Source: Verrucomicrobium sp. BvORR034 (lineage in GTDB: Bacteria; Verrucomicrobiota; Verrucomicrobiia; Verrucomicrobiales; Verrucomicrobiaceae). Taken from it: a stretch of DNA of 64,000 bases. Below are positions 52,548 through 61,765 of the stretch, piece after piece. The DNA lies in NCBI RefSeq assembly GCF_000739635.1, contig NZ_BATQ01000085.1:1-64000 (forward strand). The letters are read 5' to 3'. The position numbers and the translations under genes were made by a program. Position 1 is the stretch's first letter. Each line of letters begins with the position of its first letter. The notes beneath the pieces were generated by a model. It had not been told where the DNA came from and did no database searches. It was given only the letters and a program-made list of their open reading frames with translations.

Positions 52548-55154
52548 ATGGACTGGGAGTCACCTTATTTACTGTTGCTGATCTTTCCCGCCCTGGCGTT
52601 TCTGCTGTGGGCGGAGCGTCGGTCGGCGCACCCCATGCCTGCGCGACGCAAGCAGATCCTGCTGCTGGTGCGTGCCTTGGGCATCATGCTGGCGCTGGTC
52701 GCCCTGGCGGGCCCCGCCAAGGTAGTGACGAGCAGCCAGCGCGCAGTGGTGCTGGCGCTGGACAACAGCCAGAGCCTGGGTGCGGAAGGCGTGAAGACGG
52801 TGCTGCAGAAAGCGGACGAGATTCGCAAAGCCCTCCCGGGTGATGTGGAGGTGTACACCACGGGGTTTGGCGATGAAGCCCGACTCTACTCTGAAGCGGA
52901 GCTTAAGGTGGGTGGGGAGAAGTTATGGGCTGATGCCCTGAAGACACACGGAGCCCAGAGCAACTATGCAGGGGCGCTGGAATATGCACGCTCCCTATTC
53001 CCGGCTGGCACCTCGCGGCACGTGGTGTTTGTGGGGGATGGGCATGAGACCCGTGGCAGCCTGATGGAGGCCGCCCGTGCGGCGATGGTGGCGGATGTGC
53101 ACCTTCATGCCGTGCCCGTGGCGGGTCCCCGGAAGCCGGATGTGCGTGTGCGCCAGTTCCTGCCGAGCCAGAGCCGTCTGCATGAGGGAGCCGCCCTTCA
53201 GCTGAAGGTGGAGGTGGAGAGCACCATGGACGGCACGGGTCTGCTGAAGCTGTTTGAAAACGGCGTGGAAGTGGAGCGCCGCAACGTGAAGGTGGTGAGC
53301 GGGAGCACGGTGACGGAGACCTTTGTGCGTCACCCGGATACTCGGAACATCTACAAGTACCGTGCGGTGCTGGAGGGATTCGCGGGCGATGCCATCCCGG
53401 CCAACAATGAGGCGCTGACGCTGGTGGATGTGCGCGGACGTCTGCGCCTGCTCTATGTGGAGGGCGACATGAATGAAGGCCAGTACCTCGTGCAGGCCAT
53501 GGCCAAAGAGGGGATCGAGCTGGAACTGCGCGCACCCAACAGCATCCCAACCACGCCGCAGGAGTTGAGCGGGTTCGATGGCGTGATCCTTTCAGACGTG
53601 CCCGCCCACCAAGTGGGGGAGACGGCCATGGTGGCCATTCGTGACTATGTGGACAAACTGGGTGGCGGCTTCATCATGCTAGGTGGCCCCAACTCGTTTG
53701 GCGTGGGTGGTTATTACCGCACCCCCATCGAGGAAGTGCTGCCCGTGCGGCTGAAGGCTCCGGATGAGGAGGAGAAACAAAGCAGTGCCCTGGCCCTCGT
53801 GATTGACCGCTCCGGCTCCATGTCCGGGGAGAAGCTGGAGATGGCCAAGAGCGCGGCCATCGCCACGGCGGAGGTTCTTACCCGCAACGACAGCATCGGT
53901 GTGTTCGCCTTCGACAGTGAGGCTCACGTCGTGGTGCCCATGACGCGGCTTACCTCCAGCAGCGCGGTGGCCGGACAGATTGCCGGGTTGACCAGCGGCG
54001 GGGGCACGAACCTGCACCCTGCCTTCACTGAGGCTCGCAACGCCCTTCAGCGGACCAAGGCCAAGATCAAGCACATGATCATCCTCACCGATGGTCAGAC
54101 GAGCGGCCAGGGGTATGAGGCCCTGGCTTCGCAGTGCCGCGCTGAAGGTGTGACGATCTCCACGGTGGCGATTGGCGACGGGGCGCATGTGGGCCTCTTG
54201 CAAGCCATCGCCAGCCTGGGGGGCGGCAAGTCCTACACCACGCTGGATGCCGCCAACATTGTGCGCATTTTCACCCAGGATACGCTCGTGCACACCGGCC
54301 GCATGATCCGGGAGGATGCCTTCGAGCCCAAGCTGGTGGAGCGCCATCCCATTCTGGCAGGTTGGGACAAGTTCGAGTCGCCCCCGCTGCTGGGCTATGT
54401 GAAGACCTTGCGGAAGAGCACCGCTCAGGTGCCGCTGGTCACGGATCTGGGCGACCCGCTCCTGGCGCACTGGCGTTATGGTCTGGGCAAGGTGACCGCC
54501 TTCTCCAGCGACGCGAAGAGCCGCTGGGCCAGCCTTTGGATCAGCCGTTGGAATGGCTTCGGCCAGTTCTGGTCTCAAGTGTTGCGGGAGACCGCTCGCC
54601 CACCGCAAGGGCAGAATATGGATCTGCGCTGTGAAACCGCCGGCGAAGAGGCCCGCGTGAGTGTGGACGTGCTGGAAGATGCTGGTACTCGTGGCAATGA
54701 GGCCCGTGTCACCGCAGAGGTGTTTTATGTTTCTGCGGAATCCTTGGGCGCTCCCTTGAAGCCGGTGCAGGCGCTTTCATTGCGCCAAGATGGCCCGGGA
54801 TTGTATGAGGGTACCTTCCGTCCCGAGCAGCCCGGCGTGTATCTCGTGCGGGCCCAAAGCGGCGCCCAGATGGTGACCGCAGGTTGGGTGCACAACCCGA
54901 GCAGCGAAGTCAGTCTCGGCACGGTGAATGAGAAGTTGCTACGGGATGTCAGCAGCCTCACCGGCGGCACCTACATGGACCAGAGCACCGCTTTGGATCT
55001 AGGAACCACCAAAGCCCGCCGATATGTCGAGCTCTGGCCCTACATTGTCATAGCTCTGCTCGTGATGTTCATGCTCGATGTCGCAGTGCGGCGCTGGGAA
55101 CACGTCACCGGCCTGTGGGACATCGCCACAGGATGGATCCCGCGGAAGGCGTAG
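52548..55154 (+). CDS. Membrane protein with two VWA domains and a class I glutamine amidotransferase-like domain
   Basis: The 868-residue product has two N-terminal membrane helices (LLLLIFPALAFLLW, ILLLVRALGIMLALVALAG). A first VWA-like domain starts with ALDNSQS (Asp72) and has the CxxGDG-like HVVFVGDGHET. Residues about 300-390 (LRLLYVEGDMNEGQYLVQAM, GFIMLGGPNSFGVGGYY) are of the GATase1-like fold. A second VWA domain has a full MIDAS DRSGSMSG (Asp420) and MIILTDGQTSGQG. A final membrane helix (YIVIALLVMFMLDVAV) follows. This domain order is common in Planctomycetes and Verrucomicrobia and ends the MoxR block. Confidence 0.9.
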   Translation: MDWESPYLLLLIFPALAFLLWAERRSAHPMPARRKQILLLVRALGIMLALVALAGPAKVVTSSQRAVVLALDNSQSLGAEGVKTVLQKADEIRKALPGDVEVYTTGFGDEARLYSEAELKVGGEKLWADALKTHGAQSNYAGALEYARSLFPAGTSRHVVFVGDGHETRGSLMEAARAAMVADVHLHAVPVAGPRKPDVRVRQFLPSQSRLHEGAALQLKVEVESTMDGTGLLKLFENGVEVERRNVKVVSGSTVTETFVRHPDTRNIYKYRAVLEGFAGDAIPANNEALTLVDVRGRLRLLYVEGDMNEGQYLVQAMAKEGIELELRAPNSIPTTPQELSGFDGVILSDVPAHQVGETAMVAIRDYVDKLGGGFIMLGGPNSFGVGGYYRTPIEEVLPVRLKAPDEEEKQSSALALVIDRSGSMSGEKLEMAKSAAIATAEVLTRNDSIGVFAFDSEAHVVVPMTRLTSSSAVAGQIAGLTSGGGTNLHPAFTEARNALQRTKAKIKHMIILTDGQTSGQGYEALASQCRAEGVTISTVAIGDGAHVGLLQAIASLGGGKSYTTLDAANIVRIFTQDTLVHTGRMIREDAFEPKLVERHPILAGWDKFESPPLLGYVKTLRKSTAQVPLVTDLGDPLLAHWRYGLGKVTAFSSDAKSRWASLWISRWNGFGQFWSQVLRETARPPQGQNMDLRCETAGEEARVSVDVLEDAGTRGNEARVTAEVFYVSAESLGAPLKPVQALSLRQDGPGLYEGTFRPEQPGVYLVRAQSGAQMVTAGWVHNPSSEVSLGTVNEKLLRDVSSLTGGTYMDQSTALDLGTTKARRYVELWPYIVIALLVMFMLDVAVRRWEHVTGLWDIATGWIPRKA

Positions 55155-55927
55155 GGGGGAAACGCAACGTCAACGCAGGTTGCCCGGCCCCAAGGAGCGG
55201 CGGTTTGTGCTTGCTCAACCGCCGGTGGTGGTCGGAGGAAGAGCGATCGCATCCAATAAGTAACGATGGGGTAGCGAACCGCGTCAAGCAACCAGCAGAT
55301 CCGGCGTTGGGTGAGCGTGGGCTTTCGTCGGCTGCGCTTGCTTTAGACCGGAAAAAATGTGCCTCCTTACGTCGACAGCTACAACCGCCGGTGAAGAGAC
55401 GCGGCTGAGGGGATCTGTTCCGAGTCAATGCACACGTAGTCGGCCGGAACGCTGCCGCCCGGGGCGAGAGCTAGCAGGCTGACTGCGGTCATAATATCTG
55501 GTTGCATGGTCTCTCTACTGCTTCCGAAGGCGGCTGTAGTTGTCGACGTGAGGAGAACTGACCAACCGCCGCGCTCGGGGTGGCCGCCAAGGAACCGACG
55601 CCAGTTCGGTCCGCAGTTTATCCCCGAAGGGGATATCTAGCCCAGCCCAGTGGTTGGACGAGCCTTAAGCGAGTCAACCCTGGGTACCTCCGCAGAGGAT
55701 GATCAGGTGGGAAGGCCGACAGCATCTGCTTTCCCCCACCGCCGTCAACACCTCCATGTCAGACCCCCAAGGTTCCTTGGGAGGCACTAGCTAGGCGTCT
55801 GCAACGGGGCCTCACTCTGCAATCCCAAAGTGCGCATGACCCCGCGTGTGCTAATGGCTACGCATGGGCGAACCCTTCGGGTTCAAGGAGTAACTCGGGT
55901 GAGTCGCAATGGGGGCTTGCCCCCCCC
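55155..55927. other. Repeat-rich intergenic region without a gene
   Basis: About 770 bp after the MoxR block. Short frames exist, but none is convincing. It holds at least three dispersed-repeat pieces (55188-55212, 55363-55384, 55535-55600) related to those at 16.7-16.95 kb. No terminator with a T-run was found after 55154. Confidence 0.55.
55188..55600. repeat. Dispersed repeat, copies B-D
   Basis: CCCCAAGGAGCGGCGG and the following bases (55188-55212) are an exact inverted match to 16922-16946. TGTAGTTGTCGACGTGAGG (55535 on) matches 16716 in direct orientation, followed in both by CCAACCGC and CCAAGGAACC. An inverted, more diverged copy (CTTACGTCGACAGCTACA) lies at 55366-55383. Confidence 0.65.
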
Positions 55928-56482
55928 TCACGCCTTGCCTGGCCTCATGTGCAACATTTCCGGCGTAAGCCCAGAGAGCACCGAGATCGCTCCTTTGAGC
56001 TGATCCCAAAGGGCTTCTGGTTTGGGTTCGGTTTTCCCGCGACGATTCTTGTCCCACTCCTGATAATACTCCATGAAGTGGTCATTCAGATCCTGGCTGT
56101 GCCACCAGTTGGGCTCCGACTTCGTGAGCGCCTTCATGCACTCCCTCACCGATCCCAAGGTGGGCCAGCGCAGCGTGGCAGAGAGGTGATGCACCAGATG
56201 CGCCCGCAACTGCACCGGCAGGTCCTGATGATAGTACACCTGGAATTCGTGCAGGAACAGACGCGGATGCAGGATGAAGCGATCCGTGCGCCAGGCGCAT
56301 TTCTTCTCCACGAGGCGGTGCCACTGATCATAGTCAGAGGCATGCTCCATTTTGTGGATCATGTCCCTGGCCTCAGCCTCACCGATGTCGGCGGGGTAGG
56401 ATACATTCATGTACCGCAGGTAGGCGAGTTGTTTCAACGAAGCGGGCCGCGGTACGGGGGTGCGATGATGGTAGGACGTCAT
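55928..56482 (-). CDS. Hypothetical cytoplasmic protein
   Basis: The 184-residue product begins with a segment (ASLKQLAYLRYMNVSYPADI, EAEARDMIHKMEHA) that resembles the small helical module in which a Lys-Gln-x-x-Tyr-Leu helix precedes a second helix ending in a Glu-Ala-rich stretch; this module occurs in diverse proteins and its role is unclear. The remainder is Trp/His/Leu-rich helical sequence with no motif that I recognise. No signal peptide. It is 58 bp downstream of the host-attachment-family gene on the same strand and may belong to the same stress-type group. Confidence 0.65.
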   Translation of the reverse strand: MTSYHHRTPVPRPASLKQLAYLRYMNVSYPADIGEAEARDMIHKMEHASDYDQWHRLVEKKCAWRTDRFILHPRLFLHEFQVYYHQDLPVQLRAHLVHHLSATLRWPTLGSVRECMKALTKSEPNWWHSQDLNDHFMEYYQEWDKNRRGKTEPKPEALWDQLKGAISVLSGLTPEMLHMRPGKA

Positions 56483-56540
56483 GGCAAACCGGGGGTGTTT
56501 TATTAGGATACGTGCCTGGGAAAAAAAGGGGCAACTCGGA

Positions 56541-56999
56541 TCACGCTGCGCCGCGGGCGGCGAGGAAGTGATCGCGCAGATGTGTAGGGCTTTCTTTGGT
56601 AAGATCCTTGGTGAGATTCACTTCGATCGCGTTGGTCCACGCCTGGGACAGGTGGGAGAGGATGGCTCCATTGATGTCTGAAGGAGCGGCGAAACCCCAC
56701 TTCTTCGGGCGGTGGAGATCCAGCAGTTCCGTCAGGTGTTCGCCGATGAGGCGGATGATGCGCGTCTGTTTCTCAGTGTCCAAGTGCATGCGCTCCGCGG
56801 TGGAGTTGCCCACATGGCCGGTGCCGCGCTTCGCAAACGATCCCGCCTGATCCGTGTAGATGTCCTGATATTTCTGGTGGGCTTCGTCGATGCGGATGGT
56901 GTCGGCAAGCTGGGGCACCGAGCCGGGCTGCTGCCCATTGGCCATGAAGGTTTTGATCACGCCGCGGTCGGCGACAATGAGAAGAGGAGGCGTTTTCAT
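56541..56999 (-). CDS. Host-attachment-family protein
   Basis: The 152-residue product has the pattern of the family annotated as 'protein required for attachment to host cells': a start PPLLIVADRGVIKTFMANG, a central GTGHVGNSTAERMHLDTEKQ segment, and GFAAPSDINGAILSHLSQAW near the end. The family resembles the archaeal eRF1-type/Pelota-like fold around a VADRGxxK strand; its actual function outside plant-associated bacteria is unknown. The start at 56999 is chosen because it begins the conserved domain; the open frame continues upstream without coding character. Confidence 0.8.
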   Translation of the reverse strand: MKTPPLLIVADRGVIKTFMANGQQPGSVPQLADTIRIDEAHQKYQDIYTDQAGSFAKRGTGHVGNSTAERMHLDTEKQTRIIRLIGEHLTELLDLHRPKKWGFAAPSDINGAILSHLSQAWTNAIEVNLTKDLTKESPTHLRDHFLAARGAA

Positions 57000-57084
57000 G
57001 GAAAGGAAGTTCGCTCTGAAATGATTCTGAATGGGGCTGCCCCCTGGGTGTTCGGGAGGGGGAGTATTGGATGCAGTACAGGGT

Positions 57085-57684
57085 CTAGGAAGCTTGGGGA
57101 GGCGTGGGCGGATCAAAGCCCGCTTCGCCTCGTTCATCGAGCACTCGCCAGGAGGATTTGATCGCTTCTTTGGCGATGGACCACGGGAGACGCGAGGTGC
57201 CGCGGGTTTCCTCCCAGCGGTTCTCCAGAATGGTCTCGATGTCCTCAAACAAGGTGCCCGTTTGCCAGGCGTGCGTTTCATAGCCGAGCCGATAGGCTGG
57301 CAGGTACTCCTCGAAATCGAGAGTGGGATCCAGATACGGTTCGCTGAGATAAGCGTCGCGCCACCAGGCCTCCCAGCCTGCGGGGGCGATCGCCAGCACA
57401 CCGTCCTGTGTGTCCAGCGACTCTGCCACCTCCTTGCCCATGAGCCCGCCGGTGACGCCACCGACGATGGCCCCTACGGCGGAGCCGACAGGTCCTGCAA
57501 TGGCACCCGCAATGGCGCCTGCCACAGCTCCGCCGGTTGCCCCGATGCCAGCGCCCAAGGGATGGCTCCCTGGTTCGCCTGTAACGGGATCTTCATGATG
57601 CTGGTGCAGAAGCTCATCCTGGCGCTTCTCCCTTGCGACGTGCTCTGCCAGCCCTGTGGCGTCAGTAATCGTTGCCGTTTTCAT
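57085..57684 (-). CDS. Glycine-zipper stress-type protein
   Basis: The 199-residue product has an N-terminal soluble part, then a glycine-zipper hairpin (ATGGAVAGAIAGAIAGPVGS, AVGAIVGGVTGGLMGKEVAE), which would insert in a membrane, and a C-terminal domain with two segments of the type W-x2-AYLSEPYLDPTLDFEEY and YRLGYETHAWQTG. Proteins of this build are often found next to general-stress genes in many bacteria. Immediately upstream is a PNPOx-like gene. Confidence 0.8.
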   Translation of the reverse strand: MKTATITDATGLAEHVAREKRQDELLHQHHEDPVTGEPGSHPLGAGIGATGGAVAGAIAGAIAGPVGSAVGAIVGGVTGGLMGKEVAESLDTQDGVLAIAPAGWEAWWRDAYLSEPYLDPTLDFEEYLPAYRLGYETHAWQTGTLFEDIETILENRWEETRGTSRLPWSIAKEAIKSSWRVLDERGEAGFDPPTPPQAS

Positions 57685-57793
57685 GATGGCGTATGGGGTG
57701 GGGGGTTAAGTTGCAGGCAAGTAAGTCCGCAGAGGGCCGCCCGTCGCATGCCTGCGACCTCAAGAACGGTCCTGAAGGGGGAGGTGGCCGTTT

Positions 57794-58303
57794 TCAAAGA
57801 TGAACGACGCCGTGCTCCTCACCTTCCTCGATGCGAGGCTGTCGTCCGGCGACGTAGGCGGCGGCCGACTCCATGAAGGACTTGATCTTGCGGAAACCGG
57901 AATTGTCCCAGAACTCCCCATCCTCAGGGATGACGGAGATCAGGACCAGATCGGGATCCTCAACACCGTCTGGAAACCAGACGCGAAAGGGCTCTTTCCA
58001 GATGGCTTCCGTCTTCGCGCGGTTCTCCACGAGGGTGGCACGGCCGCTCAGTGTGAGATAGGCATCGTGCTCCCTCTGGCAGATCACCAGCACACGGGTG
58101 TCCGTCTGGATCTCGTGCGCCTTGGCAGACTCCCGGTGGGTGAGGAACCAGACACGACAGTCGGGTTCGATCTGCGCCAAGGCCATCGGGCGTGCATGAA
58201 ACGAGTCTGCCTGCCCATGAGTCACCAGCATCGCCGTGGAGAAGCGACTTAGCAGCCGGCGGAAATGCTCCTGCTGCTCTTCCAGGGAGGGAAGCGTTTT
58301 CAT
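57794..58303 (-). CDS. PNPOx-like general stress protein (flavin-binding split barrel)
   Basis: The 169-residue product resembles the general stress protein 26 group of the pyridoxamine 5'-phosphate oxidase-like family: STAMLVTHGQADSFHARPMA (FMN-binding strand), CRVWFLTHRESAKAHEIQTD, VLVICQREHDAYLTLSGRAT and VWFPDGVEDPDLVLISVIPE. Cytoplasmic; probably binds FMN or a related cofactor. The substrate is not known. First gene in the minus-strand stress group. Confidence 0.88.
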   Translation of the reverse strand: MKTLPSLEEQQEHFRRLLSRFSTAMLVTHGQADSFHARPMALAQIEPDCRVWFLTHRESAKAHEIQTDTRVLVICQREHDAYLTLSGRATLVENRAKTEAIWKEPFRVWFPDGVEDPDLVLISVIPEDGEFWDNSGFRKIKSFMESAAAYVAGRQPRIEEGEEHGVVHL

Positions 58304-58370
58304 AACTTGAAATCGGATCTCAATTCCCCTGTGGCCGTCTGGTTTCGGGGTTGGGGTGCTGAGCTTTAGA

Positions 58371-59240
58371 TCAGATCAGAGAAGCGGGATCCTCCGTGCT
58401 GTCATCACGAGCCGGGGCAGGAGGCGACGCTTTGGCCGACTTTTCCTCCTCGTCCTCCTCCTCCAGCTGTTGCCGCCACTGACGGGAAATCCAAGGGCGC
58501 ACGAGGCCGTAGGCCAGGTAGGAGACAAAGAGTACCATCGGCATCCACTGCCAGTACCGCACGGTGAAAAAGAGGACCAGAATGCTCACCAGCACCCAGT
58601 GGAAGGAGCGGCGGGTGCGGAAGTTCACCGCCTTGAACGAGGGGTACTCCACATTGCTCACCATGAGGTAGGAGAGGATAAGCATCAGCACCGGCAGAGC
58701 ATAGCGCCAGCGTCCGATCTCGCGATTGGACCCATCCAGCCAGAGCAGAAACAAAGTGAGGGACACGATGACCCCCGCCGCAACGGGAATGGGGCAGCCA
58801 CGAAAGTGCGTGGATCCCCCCTGATGAGGCATGGCGGCAAGGCAGTTGAACCGGGCCAGCCGCATGGCCCCACAGACGAGGTAGATGCAGGCGATCAGCC
58901 AGCCCAGCCCGGCCATGGACTGCTCAAACTCGGCCAGCACAATGTCATGCATGAGCAGGGCCGGGGCTACGCCGAAGCTCACCACGTCCGCCAGCGAGTC
59001 AAACTCGCGCCCAAAGGAGGAGGACTGTCCCGTCATGCGCGCCAGTCGGCCATCCAGGAGGTCGAAGAAGCAGGCCAGCAGGATGAGGCCAATGGCCCAG
59101 ATGTACCGCTGGTGGCCATCGTCCGGCTGGAACCGGCCCACAATGTGGAGTGAGGCGAGGAAGCCACACAGCAGGTTGCCCGCCGTCATCAAGTTGGGCA
59201 GGACGAAGATCCGGGGCTCGCGTTCAGCGGTGTCTGACAT
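58371..59240 (-). CDS. pssA: CDP-diacylglycerol--serine O-phosphatidyltransferase
   Basis: The 289-residue membrane protein has the CDP-alcohol phosphatidyltransferase motif D-G-x2-A-R-x8-G-x3-D-x3-D, seen as DGRLAR (63-68), Gly77, Asp81 and Asp85. The N-terminal FVLPNLMTAGNLLCGFLA segment is characteristic of bacterial type II PssA. About seven membrane segments and an acidic/Lys-rich tail follow. It condenses CDP-diacylglycerol with serine to give phosphatidylserine and CMP, the entry to phosphatidylethanolamine. No psd gene is in the window. Confidence 0.93.
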   Translation of the reverse strand: MSDTAEREPRIFVLPNLMTAGNLLCGFLASLHIVGRFQPDDGHQRYIWAIGLILLACFFDLLDGRLARMTGQSSSFGREFDSLADVVSFGVAPALLMHDIVLAEFEQSMAGLGWLIACIYLVCGAMRLARFNCLAAMPHQGGSTHFRGCPIPVAAGVIVSLTLFLLWLDGSNREIGRWRYALPVLMLILSYLMVSNVEYPSFKAVNFRTRRSFHWVLVSILVLFFTVRYWQWMPMVLFVSYLAYGLVRPWISRQWRQQLEEEDEEEKSAKASPPAPARDDSTEDPASLI

Positions 59241-59403
59241 GGATGGGTGCCTCAGGAAGGTTGGTGGGGGCAGGACGCCCGCTGTTCATTCAAGCGGATC
59301 AGGAAATCAGCCTGGGACAGTCTCCAGTGTATCGCTGGAAAAAGCGATCACGGATGCGGCAAAAGGTGGAGGAGGGGACGGCAGGCATCGCCTGTGAGGA
59401 AGG

Positions 59404-60213
59404 ATGATTTTGCAATGGACGGTGCGACAGGTATGGATGCGTGTCATGGACGACAAGAAAATCTTCCGTCATGTCTGGGTAACAGCTGGGACCAGTGAGC
59501 TCTGGTGCGACCTCGGTGATGAGCACCGCACCTACCGGTCCATAGAGGGACATCTGCTTCCAGAAATTGGTGTGGAAAACTTGCAACAGCATGGGCCGTG
59601 GGTATGGCCCATTTCAGAACACGAATCTGCTTTGGTAGAGGATGGTTGTGTGCTGCAGATGAGTGAGCACGGCTCCGCTGATCTGACCCTTCTGCGCAAT
59701 GATGTCGCCAAGCTGGGATTGAGATGGTCGGAGACTTTGGCGCGTCTTTTTGAAGACTCCGCTTTCCAGTCGAGAATCCTCACCTGCACCGGTTGTTACC
59801 TTGAGCTCTCAGATCAGCTGGTACCCATCCCTAACTGCGGTGATTCAGGCTCCGATGGATTCCTGTTAAGATTTCTTCATGACTCGCAGTGCTGCTGCCT
59901 CTGGTATCTGTGGTTGAGACCCGAGGAACCCGCCGGGGTGGTGGCTGCACCGTACTTCTACGAGAAGGAGTATTTCGATGCCCTCCAGGATGACGAGGCG
60001 CCGGTGGAGTATGACAGGGCCTTCAAGGAAGCAGTGCTGTGTGCCCACTCCCTGGAGGAGTTTCTCTACCGGTTCTGGATCGAGAACCAGATCTGGTATG
60101 CCCAATACAGAAAGCTGCCTCTATCACCCTTGATGGCCGGCTATCTCGCCACGGCACAGGCGAACCGCCGCGCAGATGCGGCAGGCGATACTGACCGGGG
60201 GTTCGAGGTGTAA
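59404..60213 (+). CDS. SUKH/SMI1-like hypothetical protein
   Basis: The product is about 269 residues (or 255 if an ATG at 59446 is used). There is no signal peptide. The middle has two sheet-forming stretches (CDLGDEHRTYRSIEGHLLPE; FLHDSQCCCLWYLWL), and the C-terminal part has SLEEFLYRFWIENQIWYAQ, a segment I associate with SMI1/KNR4 (SUKH)-type proteins, many of which are immunity proteins of polymorphic toxins. No toxin partner is seen nearby, so it may be an orphan. Assignment is tentative. Confidence 0.65.
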   Translation: MILQWTVRQVWMRVMDDKKIFRHVWVTAGTSELWCDLGDEHRTYRSIEGHLLPEIGVENLQQHGPWVWPISEHESALVEDGCVLQMSEHGSADLTLLRNDVAKLGLRWSETLARLFEDSAFQSRILTCTGCYLELSDQLVPIPNCGDSGSDGFLLRFLHDSQCCCLWYLWLRPEEPAGVVAAPYFYEKEYFDALQDDEAPVEYDRAFKEAVLCAHSLEEFLYRFWIENQIWYAQYRKLPLSPLMAGYLATAQANRRADAAGDTDRGFEV

Positions 60214-60358
60214 TTTGACGCCGGGACTCGGGGGCTGGCCGTGAGTCTGGAGGCGGTCGCCACCCACCCCAACCCCCGGAGCCATGCGTAAAAACTTTCA
60301 ATAAAACTAAACCGATACTTTATTGACGGAGCGCGGCGGTACTGGCTTTATCAGCGCC

Positions 60359-61687
60359 GTGAGTCCGGAATCTATCAACCTGTTGTATCTCTCCCTCGGG
60401 GCGGTTGCCGTGCTGATCTTGCTGATCGCCTGGCTGCGTCTGAATGCGTTTTTGGCGTTGTTGTTCGCCGCCCTCCTCATGGGCCTGGGCGCGGGCATGT
60501 CCCCGGCCAAGGTGGCCACGGCCTTTCAGGACGGGATGGGGGCTACTCTGGGCGGGATCGCTGGCGTTCTGGGTCTGGGCACGATTCTGGGCGGCATGCT
60601 GGCTGTCTCGGGCGGGGCTGAGGTGCTGGCCGTGCGGCTGGTGCAGATCTTTGGTCCCAAGCGGGTGCACTGGTGTCTCATGATCCTGGCGCTGGCGGTG
60701 GGTCTTACCACTTGGTTTGCCGTGGGCCTGGTCATGCTGGCGCCTATTCTCCTCACCCTGGCGAAGGAGACCAAGGAGCCCTTCCTCAAGCTCGCCATTC
60801 CCATGCTGGCGGTGCTCTCCATCATGCACGGCGTCATGCCGCCTCATCCAGGCCCGCTGGTGGCGATCGAGGCGCTGCATGCGAACCTCGGCAAGGTGAT
60901 GCTCTGGGGCCTGGTGGCAGCGATTCCCGTGGCGGCCATCTCCGGTCCCATCTTTGCCAAGTGGGCGGTGAAGAACGTGCAAGCCTCCGCGCCCCCACCG
61001 GTGGCCGCTCCCTCCACCGAGAATGAACGCCCCAAGCCTACCCTGCGCGCCACCGTGGCCGTGCTGAGTCTGCCGGTGATCCTGCTCCTCAGCCAGACGG
61101 CTGTGGAACTCTGGCCCAAGGCTCCCGCGCAACTCAAGAACATCACCGGCGTCATTGGGAACCCGACCGTGGCGCTTGGTCTTTCCGTCATCTTTGCCTC
61201 GCTGCTTTTCCGCTTCACCCGTGAGCAATCCTTGAAGGTGGGCGAAAAAGCCATCGCGACTGTGGGCATGACCCTCCTCGTCGTGGGCGGCGGCGGCGGC
61301 TTCAACCGCGTGCTGCGTGAAAGCGGCGCCGCCAACGCCATCGGCGAGATGGCCTTGGCCTTCCACCTGCCCACCTTGGTCTTTGGCTGGCTCTGTGCTG
61401 CGCTCATCCGCGTAGCCACCGGCTCCGCCACCGTGGCCATCACCGCCGCCTGCGGTCTCGTGGCCCCTCTGATGGTCAACTCTCCAGGCGTGAATCCGGA
61501 ACTGCTCGTCGTGGGCATTGGCTGCGGTTCACTGTTCCTGTCCCACCTCAACGATGCTGGCTTCTGGATTGTGAAGGAGACGCTCGGCCTCTCCGTCTCC
61601 CAAACGCTCCGCACCTGGACCCTGACTGAGACCCTCGTCGGCATCAGCGGCCTGCTGGTGACCCTGGCGCTGGACGCAGTGTTTTAA
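60359..61687 (+). CDS. GntP-family permease (gluconate:H+ symporter type)
   Basis: The 442-residue membrane protein (start at a GTG at 60359; a TTG at 60323 would add 12 residues) has 12-14 hydrophobic segments and GntP-type signatures: ILLIAWLRLNAFLALLFAAL, the GMGATLGGIAGVLGLGTILG loop, IMHGVMPPHPGPLVAIEAL and VGGGGGFNRVLRESG. The C-terminal GSLFLSHLNDAGFWIVKE is the standard GntP motif. It should import gluconate or a related sugar acid with protons. No kinase or dehydrogenase for gluconate is adjacent. A terminator follows. Confidence 0.93.
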   Translation: MSPESINLLYLSLGAVAVLILLIAWLRLNAFLALLFAALLMGLGAGMSPAKVATAFQDGMGATLGGIAGVLGLGTILGGMLAVSGGAEVLAVRLVQIFGPKRVHWCLMILALAVGLTTWFAVGLVMLAPILLTLAKETKEPFLKLAIPMLAVLSIMHGVMPPHPGPLVAIEALHANLGKVMLWGLVAAIPVAAISGPIFAKWAVKNVQASAPPPVAAPSTENERPKPTLRATVAVLSLPVILLLSQTAVELWPKAPAQLKNITGVIGNPTVALGLSVIFASLLFRFTREQSLKVGEKAIATVGMTLLVVGGGGGFNRVLRESGAANAIGEMALAFHLPTLVFGWLCAALIRVATGSATVAITAACGLVAPLMVNSPGVNPELLVVGIGCGSLFLSHLNDAGFWIVKETLGLSVSQTLRTWTLTETLVGISGLLVTLALDAVF

Positions 61688-61730
61688 GCAGTTTGCGAAC
61701 GATCAACCGGAGCATGTTGCTCCCCTCGTC

Positions 61731-61765
61731 AGCCCACTTTGACGCAAGTCAGGGTGGGCTTTTTG
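61731..61765 (+). terminator. Rho-independent terminator after the GntP-type gene
   Basis: AGCCCAC (61731-61737) pairs with GTGGGCT (61754-61760) and, inside, TGAC pairs with GTCA around a GCAA loop; TTTTTG follows. It lies 44 bp after the permease stop. Confidence 0.85.
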
